This document shows positions 22,669-28,040 of a stretch of DNA of 28,040 nucleotides, in pieces; position 1 is the first letter of the stretch, and the number at the start of each line of letters is the position of its first letter. The notes under the pieces are model-generated. The model ran no database searches. It was not told the DNA's origin and worked only from the letters and a program-made list of their open reading frames with translations. Source of the DNA: an uncultured Candidatus Saccharibacteria bacterium (lineage in GTDB: Bacteria; Patescibacteriota; Saccharimonadia; Saccharimonadales; Saccharimonadaceae). The stretch lies in contig CALIRX010000001.1 of NCBI GenBank assembly GCA_938042055.1, forward strand, positions 1-28,040. Direction: 5' to 3'. The position numbers and the translations under genes are program-made.

Positions 22669-24759
22669 ATGGCAGAGACGCATGTTCCGCTAAAGAATTT
22701 TAGAAATATTGGTATTATTGCCCATATTGACGCCGGTAAAACGACGACAACTGAGGGTATTTTGTATCGCACTGGCTTGACACATAAGATCGGTGTGGTT
22801 CGTGGTGAAGGTGACGGTGCTACCACCGACTGGATGGCACAGGAGAAAGAGCGTGGTATTACTATTACGTCAGCTGCTGTGACTTGTTTCTGGAAAGATC
22901 ACAAGATCAATATTATCGACACCCCAGGGCACATCGACTTTACTGCTGAGGTTGAGCGTAGTTTGCGCGTGCTTGACGGTGCAGTTACAGTCTTTGACGG
23001 TAAGATGGGTGTTGAGGCTCAGTCTGAAACCGTTTGGCGCCAGGCCAATAAGTACGGCGTGCCACGTATTTGTTTCGTTAACAAGATCAACCAGACCGGT
23101 GGTGACTTCTACAAATCTCTTGAGTCAATTCACAACCGCTTGAGTAAGCAAGCTTTCCCAGTTCACTTGCCAATTGGTTTTGAAAAGACTATCAACGGTG
23201 TTGTCGACTTGATTGACATGAAGGCATATACATATGACGACTACACGGATCACGAACTTAAGGTTGGCGAAATTCCAGCTGATATGCTTGAAAAAGCTAA
23301 GAACGCACGTTCTCTGTTGGTTGAAAATGCTGTTGAAGCTGACGACGAACTTACTATGAAGTTCTTGGAGCAGGGCGAAGAAGCTATTACCGTCGACGAG
23401 CTAAAGATGGCTCTACGTAAGCGCGTTTTGGCTGGTGACTTCTACCTAGTTACTGGTGGTGACGGTCGCGGCGTGATCGTTGAGAAGTTGCTTGACTTGA
23501 TGGTTGACTTCTTGCCAAGCCCGCTAGACGTTGATGAAATTTGGGGTAAGAATCCAAAGACTGGCGACGAAGTTAGCCGCAAGCCATCAGATAAAGAGCC
23601 TTTGTCCGCTTTGGCGTTTAAGATTGCTGCCGACCCATTTGTTGGTAAATTGATCTTCGTTCGTGTCTATTCTGGCGTTTTGAACTCAGGAAGCTACGTA
23701 CTTAACACGACAACTGGCGAGAAAGAGCGAATTGGACGAATCGTTCGTATGTTTGCTGACAAGCGTGAAGAAATTAGCAAGGTTGAAGCTGGTGACATCG
23801 CCGCTGTGGTTGGTCTGAAATCTACTGCAACTGGTAACACGTTGTCTGACGTAGCTCACCCAATTGCTCTTGAGTCAATTGAATTCCCAGAGCCACCTGT
23901 ATCAATCGCGGTTGAGCCAAAGTCAAAGGCTGACCAGGAAAAGATGGCGTTGGCATTGCAGCGCTTGGCTGAAGAAGACCCAACCTTCCGAATTCACACT
24001 GACGAGGAGACAGGTCAGACGATTATGTCAGGAATGGGCGAATTGCACCTGGATATTCTTATTGACCGTATGAAGCGCGAATTTAAGGTTGAAGCCAATA
24101 TTGGTGAACCTCAGGTTGCCTTCCGCGAAAGCATCAAGGGTCGCTCTGAAGTTCAAGGTAAGCACGCTAAGCAGTCTGGTGGTCGTGGTCAATATGGTGA
24201 CGTTTGGGTCCGCTTTGAGCCAAATGAGACTGGTAAGGGCTTTGAATTCGTTGATGAAATTAAGGGTGGTGTGGTTCCTCAGGAATATCGCCCAGCCGTA
24301 ATGAAGGGTATTCGCGAAACATTGGAAGGTGGTGTTATTGCTGGCTATCCAGTTGTTGACGTTAAGGCTACACTTTACGATGGTTCATACCACGATGTCG
24401 ACTCCTCAGAATTGGCCTTCTCATTGGCAGGTTCATTGGCTGCTCGTGAGGGTATTAAGCAAGCTAACCCAATTTTGCTTGAGCCAGTTATGAAGGTTGA
24501 GGTTACTACACCAGAAGACTTCATGGGTGACATCATCGGCGACCTTAACTCACGTCGCGGACGTATCGACGCTATGGAAGACTTGATGGGTGGCGCTAAA
24601 TTGATTAAGGCGTTTGTGCCATTAGCAAATATGTTCGGCTACACATCGGACATTCGCTCAATGTCTCAAGGTCGCGCCGCTTCAACGATGGAATTGGCTC
24701 AATACGAGGAAGTTCCACCAAACGTTGCACAAGAGATTATCGAAAAGCGAAATAAATAA
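22669..24759 (+). CDS. fusA: Elongation factor G with non-canonical G4 and G5 motifs
   Basis: Translocase of the ribosome, 696 aa, normal length. G1 AHIDAGKTT, G2 RGITIT and G3 DTPGH are canonical. G4, normally NKxD, is N138-K-I-N141, with Asn encoded by AAC at 23089-23091. G5, normally CGSAF before the loop to KGV, reads VTGGDGRG (about 261-268) and is about one residue shorter. Domain IV keeps SGGRGQYG and SYHDVDSSE, and domain V keeps EPVMKVEV and DLNSRRG, so tRNA and ribosome contacts look functional. It is separated from rpsL-rpsG and has its own promoter and terminator. Because the rest is so well conserved, loss of function is unlikely. Confidence 0.96.
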   Translation: MAETHVPLKNFRNIGIIAHIDAGKTTTTEGILYRTGLTHKIGVVRGEGDGATTDWMAQEKERGITITSAAVTCFWKDHKINIIDTPGHIDFTAEVERSLRVLDGAVTVFDGKMGVEAQSETVWRQANKYGVPRICFVNKINQTGGDFYKSLESIHNRLSKQAFPVHLPIGFEKTINGVVDLIDMKAYTYDDYTDHELKVGEIPADMLEKAKNARSLLVENAVEADDELTMKFLEQGEEAITVDELKMALRKRVLAGDFYLVTGGDGRGVIVEKLLDLMVDFLPSPLDVDEIWGKNPKTGDEVSRKPSDKEPLSALAFKIAADPFVGKLIFVRVYSGVLNSGSYVLNTTTGEKERIGRIVRMFADKREEISKVEAGDIAAVVGLKSTATGNTLSDVAHPIALESIEFPEPPVSIAVEPKSKADQEKMALALQRLAEEDPTFRIHTDEETGQTIMSGMGELHLDILIDRMKREFKVEANIGEPQVAFRESIKGRSEVQGKHAKQSGGRGQYGDVWVRFEPNETGKGFEFVDEIKGGVVPQEYRPAVMKGIRETLEGGVIAGYPVVDVKATLYDGSYHDVDSSELAFSLAGSLAAREGIKQANPILLEPVMKVEVTTPEDFMGDIIGDLNSRRGRIDAMEDLMGGAKLIKAFVPLANMFGYTSDIRSMSQGRAASTMELAQYEEVPPNVAQEIIEKRNK

Positions 24760-24772
24760 TCTCTACCTCATA

Positions 24773-24803
24773 AAAAATCCTCGGAGCGAATCCGGGGATT
24801 TTT
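24773..24803. terminator. Bidirectional terminator between fusA and the HD gene
   Basis: A 13-bp stem (24773-24785 with 24791-24803, one T-G wobble) with loop GCGAA and A/T tracts on both ends. It serves fusA on the plus strand and the convergent HD-domain gene on the minus strand. Confidence 0.88.
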
Positions 24804-24822
24804 GTTTGGCTAAATTTCAGGT

Positions 24823-25299
24823 TTATAAGTTTGGAATTGTTAGGTTTCGTTTGGTGAGCTCTTCTTTGATTCGTTTGGTCAATTTGCGCGCTTTTGTCGC
24901 CTGAATGCTATCTGTGCCATATCTGTTTTCGATATCTTCCAGTCGTTTGTCTATAGCTATCGGCTTGCCATCTGGGCTAGTCGTCATGTCTGCCAAGTTT
25001 AAGATAAGCAATTCGTCTGTCCAATCGTCCACATCAGGATCTCCGTGATTAAATACAGAATCGGACCAATTGAATCCAGATATCTCCAATATCCTGCCGC
25101 CTTCATGTTCGTGATCCGTCTGATTTTCAACAAAAGCGTAGGCAAAGTCGTGTGTCAGCCCCATTAAAAATAAGCTGCGCGCCACGTCTTCTTCCATATT
25201 GAAGACTTCGCGAGCCAGGTCGTAAGATTTGTATGCCACTCCGCGCATATGAAATAATCGCGAGTCTGACAATCCAATGAATTTTGGGCTATTTTTCAT
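24823..25299 (-). CDS. HD-domain metal-dependent phosphohydrolase-like protein, 158 aa
   Basis: HD proteins hydrolyse phosphoesters of nucleotides using a divalent metal. Candidate ligands are His17, the doublet His50-Asp51 (GLTHDF), His63/65 and His85, and Asp104 in LNLADM, in the expected order. The start at 25299 is chosen because it forms an ATGA overlap with the stop of the upstream transporter. A longer frame reaching 25554 runs antiparallel to no signal and only overlaps the transporter's coding frame. A C-terminal basic helix (TKARKLTKRIKEEL) ends the protein. The substrate is unknown; translational coupling to a ThrE-like exporter is the only context. Confidence 0.75.
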   Translation of the reverse strand: MKNSPKFIGLSDSRLFHMRGVAYKSYDLAREVFNMEEDVARSLFLMGLTHDFAYAFVENQTDHEHEGGRILEISGFNWSDSVFNHGDPDVDDWTDELLILNLADMTTSPDGKPIAIDKRLEDIENRYGTDSIQATKARKLTKRIKEELTKRNLTIPNL

Positions 25300-26687
25300 G
25301 ATATCTGTGTGTTGCGACGGAATAAATTGATGAATTGTCGGCGAATTGGGCGACCGACGATGTTGCCGAATGATGCGCCAATTGCTACTGCCACGCCGAT
25401 GAGGATTGCTCGCGCTAAGATAGCCAAGGCTGGTAGGAAGCTTGCGCTGTTCGGTGGATATAGAACGACGCCCATCAACCCATTGTAAAGTGACAATCCT
25501 GGAACTAATGGCACAATTCCCGCCGCGATGATCGCCAGGGAAGGGAATTTCCATAATCTGGAAGTCATAACTGCGACCAGCCCAATTACCGCCGCCGCGA
25601 TGCCACTCGCTGTTACGATATCAAAACCAAAACTCATGGCTAATCTTGAAATCCACCAGCCGAAAATTGCGATTAATCCAGAGATAACCATTCCTAAAAA
25701 TCGAGAATGATTCCTCAGAACGAACGCCGCCGCGATAATTCCAGCACCCAAATATTGAGTGTGTCTGTCTGCTAACGTCAATCGATCTGGTGTCGCAGGG
25801 AATGTTATGCCAAATTTTGTCGCAATGTATAATCCGACCATCACGCCAGCAATTACGCCGCCCGTTGCCATTACGACTTTTAACAATCTGGCGTTAGCGG
25901 TCATATAATATTCGTCGATTGCGTCCTGGAATGCACCGACAAACATTAGTCCCGCGACTAATAAAACGATGCCGCTGATAACCAACAACGTTGCGTTGAC
26001 GCTCAGCCCTAGATAGTTGCTGCACCAAGCTGCGCCCGCCGCCACCAATGTTACGAAAATCGCCACGAGGGCTTGCGAATAAAACAACGGTGCGCCAATA
26101 CGTCCCAGCCACCTCAGTAGTCCAGTTGCTGAGAATCCGAGCAGAAACGCGATTGACGCCATGAGCAAACTGCCGCCGTATAGAATGACGGAACCTGCGC
26201 TCACTAATCCGCCCGCCGCGTAAACGACTAGCCGGGAATGTTCGGTGGGTTTTTTGAGTATTTGTTGCAATCGCTCTTCGGCTTCTTCCAGGGAAAGTTG
26301 CTTGCGACGAATGTCGAGGGCTAATAATTGCAATGCTTGAATCAATTGATAATTAGGGTCGTCAGGAACGATAACTCGCGCCATCGTCAAAGGTTCATGG
26401 CTAACTCCGCGGTCTTGAGAAATTGTCACCAAAGTGTAGCTCACGTCCACATGAACGGGTCTGCGGCAATATGTCCGCGTGATTCCTTGTGCCATACGAA
26501 CCACATCGCGGGCAATCACGCCCATGCTCAGAAGTTGCTCGGCGACTTTCATAGCCAGGCGCAAAGCTCGCATATTCGGTGTCAAACTTTCGTCAATTTT
26601 CTCCAGATGATGCTCCGGCTCAAAACTGTAAAGATTAGCGACTCGGGCTAATGATTGCTCAATAAATTTTGGTACTTTTTTCTTCAC
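25296..26687 (-). CDS. ThrE-family threonine/serine exporter-like membrane protein
   Basis: Single-chain member of the ThrE family (ThrE plus ThrE_2 domains), known for proton-coupled export of threonine and serine in Corynebacterium. Of 463 aa, about 165 at the N-terminus are soluble (including VARVAN-like helices and a ISLEEAEERLQ-type coiled segment near 130-145). About ten hydrophobic helices follow, in two blocks separated near residue 300. Glycine-rich helices such as VIAGVMVGLY and the second half's VPGLSLYNG are characteristic. The start is GTG at 26687 with no Shine-Dalgarno, 7 nt after a TGTTACACT -10, so the mRNA is probably leaderless. The last bases overlap the HD gene start. Actual substrates in this organism are unknown. 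Confidence 0.85.
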   Translation of the reverse strand: MKKKVPKFIEQSLARVANLYSFEPEHHLEKIDESLTPNMRALRLAMKVAEQLLSMGVIARDVVRMAQGITRTYCRRPVHVDVSYTLVTISQDRGVSHEPLTMARVIVPDDPNYQLIQALQLLALDIRRKQLSLEEAEERLQQILKKPTEHSRLVVYAAGGLVSAGSVILYGGSLLMASIAFLLGFSATGLLRWLGRIGAPLFYSQALVAIFVTLVAAGAAWCSNYLGLSVNATLLVISGIVLLVAGLMFVGAFQDAIDEYYMTANARLLKVVMATGGVIAGVMVGLYIATKFGITFPATPDRLTLADRHTQYLGAGIIAAAFVLRNHSRFLGMVISGLIAIFGWWISRLAMSFGFDIVTASGIAAAVIGLVAVMTSRLWKFPSLAIIAAGIVPLVPGLSLYNGLMGVVLYPPNSASFLPALAILARAILIGVAVAIGASFGNIVGRPIRRQFINLFRRNTQIS

Positions 26688-26694
26688 AATATCT

Positions 26695-26703
26695 AGTGTA
26701 ACA
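26695..26703 (-). promoter_or_regulatory. Extended -10 promoter of the ThrE-like gene
   Basis: Minus strand: TGTTACACT with the -10 at 26700-26695, 7 nt before the GTG. No good -35 box is found at 16-18 nt spacing. Confidence 0.4.
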
Positions 26704-26724
26704 AATTTTATGCCAATAGAAATA

Positions 26725-26790
26725 GCCCGCCAAGAGAGCTCCAGCCGAGACTGAAAGTCTCAAGGCGAACTACTTCATTTCTTGACGGGC
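26725..26790 (-). ncRNA. Structured 3' element, copy 1
   Basis: In the minus-strand RNA, 26790-26780 and 26735-26725 form an 11-bp outer stem with one U-G wobble (26785 with 26730). It encloses a 6-bp inner hairpin, GAGACT/AGTCTC with a TTC loop, and a conserved GAAGTAGTTCGCC strand. It begins directly after the stop of the gene at 26792. A partly U-rich TATTTCTATT follows the outer stem, as in copy 2, so it may act as a terminator or a stable 3' end. Confidence 0.65.
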
Positions 26791-26791
26791 G

Positions 26792-27220
26792 TTAGCCCTT
26801 GTCGCTATCACCGCCATCATCGTCGCACTTGGGTGACGGTGGCCTTTTAATCGTGGTGATGAGCAGTAATGGTACACACGTCACTGCCATGAACGGCAGA
26901 GTGCTATTCCATCTACCCGGATCGGGTAGTGTGGATAGAGTGTCCCACCAAGAGATTGCGACGTTAATATCATTAATTAACATCCAAATCTTTGCCCCAA
27001 AAACGCCTGTCATTGCTATCGCAGCAATCGGCAGCGGTCCAATTCTGCCGTCTTCTTTGCAGGTAAGCCAGGCGACTGCAATAGCCGCAATGTATGCGGC
27101 CACGAACAGGACATCCATGGCGAGGACCCCCTTGATGGTGTTGTCTAAAGTGAACACGATGAACACAGAGACAACAAGGGTGAGAATCGTGGCCTTTAGG
27201 CCGGTAGTAACGGCGTTCAT
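26792..27220 (-). CDS. Four-helix small membrane protein with Asp-rich tail, paralog 1 (142 aa)
   Basis: Not recognised as a known family. Four hydrophobic segments are seen: about 10-32, 38-56, 66-88 and 112-130. The tail KCDDDGGDSDKG is acidic and nearly identical to that of paralog 2. Shared residues also include LD(N/S)TI(K/R)G after helix 1 and an RW segment before helix 4. ATG 27220 is chosen because AAGGAAG (27229-27223) precedes it; a TTG five codons upstream would overlap this site. It has its own promoter, 5' hairpin and 3' element. The tail resembles an EF-hand-like or generic metal-binding acidic loop, but its function is unknown. With an even number of helices both ends should lie on the same side. 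Confidence 0.8.
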   Translation of the reverse strand: MNAVTTGLKATILTLVVSVFIVFTLDNTIKGVLAMDVLFVAAYIAAIAVAWLTCKEDGRIGPLPIAAIAMTGVFGAKIWMLINDINVAISWWDTLSTLPDPGRWNSTLPFMAVTCVPLLLITTIKRPPSPKCDDDGGDSDKG

Positions 27221-27242
27221 GACTTCCTTTCGCAAGAGCTAC

Positions 27243-27268
27243 CTTTGTTGACGGGATTGTCAACAAAG
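27243..27268 (-). promoter_or_regulatory. 5' leader hairpin, copy 1
   Basis: CTTTGTTGAC and GTCAACAAAG form a perfect 10-bp stem with a 6-nt loop, about 3 nt from the predicted transcript start. Copy 2 has a compensated pair change in the same stem (T-A to C-G at the fourth position). Confidence 0.8.
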
Positions 27269-27277
27269 ACTGTATTC

Positions 27278-27306
27278 ATTTTACAACATCTACATTAAAA
27301 AGTCAA
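27278..27306 (-). promoter_or_regulatory. Promoter of membrane paralog 1
   Basis: Minus strand: TTGACT (27306-27301), 17 nt, TAAAAT (27283-27278). The start is predicted near 27271 in AATACAGTCTTTG. Confidence 0.7.
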
Positions 27307-27342
27307 TAGGATATACAAATAATTTCATGATCAATAGAAATA

Positions 27343-27403
27343 GCCCGCCAAGAGAGCTCTAGCTCAAGGCTTAAGCCTCAAGGCGAACTACTTCTTAGCG
27401 GGC
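27343..27403 (-). ncRNA. Structured 3' element, copy 2
   Basis: Outer stem 27403-27393 with 27353-27343: 11 bp in the minus-strand RNA with one U-G wobble at 27397-27349, one position away from the wobble in copy 1. The inner hairpin is AGGC/GCCT with a TTAA loop, different in sequence from copy 1 but at the same place. The GAAGTAGTTCGCC strand and the trailing TATTTCTATT are identical to copy 1. Confidence 0.65.
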
Positions 27404-27405
27404 GG

Positions 27406-27825
27406 TTAGCCCTTATTGTCGCTGTCGCCGTCATCATCGTCGCACTTGGATGACGACGGTGCGACTATGGCCACAAACGTCAAGGGTAGACACATTAGTA
27501 TGGTTTCCACCAACGTGTGGGTCCACCTCCTATGATCTATGAGTGTAGTTGGGGCACCCGAGAAGATCACGGAACTAACGTCTAGTGCTACCAGTACAGC
27601 CCACATGCTTGCGGTGACCGTCATGGCCACTGCGGGCATTAGCGGATACTTTTCTCTCCTGCTGATGACCCAGATTAGGGCTGTGGCACAGATGTATGCG
27701 ATCACGTAAATCGTGGTCACGACAACAGTACCTCTGATGGTACTGTCTAATGCGAGTACGAAAAATGCGGCTGCGACAAAAACGAGGATCGCAGTTCTCA
27801 ACAAATTGACGATGTGTGTGTGCAT
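27406..27825 (-). CDS. Four-helix small membrane protein with Asp-rich tail, paralog 2 (139 aa)
   Basis: Paralog of the neighbouring 142-aa protein, with the same four-helix plan (about 8-30, 36-54, 62-90 and 108-125) and tail KCDDDDGDSDNKG. LDSTIRG after helix 1 corresponds to LDNTIKG in the other copy. GGAAGGGA lies 5 nt before ATG 27825. The stop is immediately followed by the structured 3' element. Codons are rich in C/G endings compared with the ThrE-like gene. Between them the copies show enough divergence to suggest an old duplication kept by selection. No family assignment is possible from the sequence alone. Confidence 0.8.
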   Translation of the reverse strand: MHTHIVNLLRTAILVFVAAAFFVLALDSTIRGTVVVTTIYVIAYICATALIWVISRREKYPLMPAVAMTVTASMWAVLVALDVSSVIFSGAPTTLIDHRRWTHTLVETILMCLPLTFVAIVAPSSSKCDDDDGDSDNKG

Positions 27826-27848
27826 AGCATCCCTTCCGTAAGGACTAC

Positions 27849-27874
27849 CTTCGTTGACGGGATTGTCAACGAAG
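27849..27874 (-). promoter_or_regulatory. 5' leader hairpin, copy 2
   Basis: CTTCGTTGAC and GTCAACGAAG, a 10-bp perfect stem with the same 6-nt loop as copy 1, about 4 nt from the predicted 5' end. Confidence 0.8.
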
Positions 27875-27884
27875 ACTGTATTAA

Positions 27885-27913
27885 TTTATGCCACACTTGC
27901 ACATAAAAGTCAA
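27885..27913 (-). promoter_or_regulatory. Promoter of membrane paralog 2
   Basis: Minus strand: TTGACT (27913-27908), 17 nt, CATAAA (27890-27885). The start is predicted near 27878 in AATACAGTCTTCG. The -35 box begins 3 nt after the stop of the upstream gene. Confidence 0.65.
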
Positions 27914-27915
27914 TA

Positions 27916-28040
27916 CTAGTCAACTTTCTCTAAAATAATGCCCGTTCTGGCTGGCAAGTAAACTTTAAGGTTGTGATTATTGTCGGCTGGGGAAGTGAAA
28001 AATCGGGAATTATGGTCTATTCGCTCCTGTCCGCCGAAGT
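27916..28040 (-). CDS. C-terminal end of a probable GH13 alpha-glucan enzyme (branching-enzyme-like)
   Basis: Forty residues run from the window edge to TAG at 27918-27916. The pattern FGGQERIDH, a stretch of strands, then LKVYLPARTGIIL matches the last all-beta domain of alpha-amylase-family proteins such as glycogen branching enzyme, where FGG and a closing LPP/LPA-x-(S/T)-hydrophobic strand recur. No catalytic part is inside the window, so the specific enzyme cannot be named. The stop lies directly against the promoter of paralog 2. Confidence 0.55.
   Translation of the reverse strand, partial: FGGQERIDHNSRFFTSPADNNHNLKVYLPARTGIILEKVD

Larger units (their letters stand above)
26715..27309 (-). 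repeat. Tandem duplicated expression unit, copy 1
   Basis: The unit contains promoter, leader hairpin, small membrane-protein gene and structured 3' element. It matches copy 2 (27335-27916) most strongly at its two ends: the CAATAGAAATAGCCCGCC start, the CAAGGCGAACTACTTC block, the leader hairpin and the AGTCAATA end. The coding middle has diverged to clear but partial protein similarity. Confidence 0.85.
27335..27916 (-). repeat. Tandem duplicated expression unit, copy 2
   Basis: Same order and orientation of elements as 26715-27309, separated from it by about 25 nt. Ends and regulatory parts are better conserved than the coding part. Confidence 0.85.

Noticed and set aside
25300..25554. 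85-residue N-terminal extension of the HD protein
   Set aside because: The extension lies wholly within the ThrE-like coding sequence and has low-complexity shadow-frame character; the ATGA overlap at 25299 is the natural start.
26799..27251. 150-codon open frame on the plus strand
   Set aside because: It lies antisense to the minus-strand paralog, which has a promoter, a ribosome site and a homolog next door; the plus frame has none of these.
1..28040. tRNA genes, CRISPR arrays, insertion sequences, UGA recoding
   Set aside because: No cloverleaf with a GTTC-A T-arm, no spaced direct repeats and no transposase were seen; TGA works as a stop in at least the HIT and ThrE-like genes.

Overview
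This window looks like a chromosomal segment of a reduced-genome bacterium of the Candidate Phyla Radiation, most likely Candidatus Saccharibacteria (TM7). That assignment is an inference from divergent but intact housekeeping proteins, tight gene packing, moderate GC content, a ThrE-type transporter and a PQ-tailed membrane serine protease. UGA serves as a normal stop (for example the HIT gene ends in TGA inside an ATGA-type overlap), so the recoded SR1/Gracilibacteria code does not apply.

Layout: 1-1421 holds the end of an incoming gene and three small minus-strand genes of unknown role. 1422-1745 is a dense divergent regulatory region with an (AT)10 microsatellite, back-to-back promoters and a probable ~92-nt terminated RNA. 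1746-4997 carries hisS, tig and clpP (translation, nascent-chain folding, proteolysis). 5089-9507 is a deoxynucleotide block: thyA, folA (opposite strand), dcd, a HIT protein and tmk, with two unassigned genes. 9530-16927 is rpoB-rpoC with its own promoter and terminator. 17007-18317 holds an unknown membrane protein and a MazG-like nucleotide pyrophosphohydrolase. 18427-20077 holds rpsL-rpsG and a YajQ-family gene, and 20090-22564 a large membrane-anchored trypsin-like protease. 22669-24759 is fusA. 24823-26687 (minus) is an HD-domain protein overlapping a ThrE-like exporter. 26715-27916 (minus) is a tandem duplication of a complete expression unit (promoter, 5' hairpin, four-helix membrane protein with an Asp-rich tail, structured 3' element). 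The window ends in the C-terminus of a probable GH13/branching-enzyme-like protein.

Two expression styles coexist. Several housekeeping genes (hisS, tig, folA, thrE-like and two small genes) have a -10 box only 6-9 nt before the start codon, which suggests leaderless mRNAs. In contrast, four accessory genes (67-aa protein, 257-aa membrane protein, two tandem paralogs) share a TTGAC(A/T)-17-TATA-type promoter, a CAG(T)CTTT-like initiation region, a structured leader and a strong Shine-Dalgarno.

The most notable protein-level observations are three. All eight zinc-ligand cysteines of RpoC are absent. EF-G has NKIN in place of NKxD, together with an altered G5 loop. S12 has proline at the streptomycin-associated lysine-87 position. 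The tandem 3' elements show pairing preserved by different G-U wobbles, consistent with an undescribed structured RNA on the minus strand.
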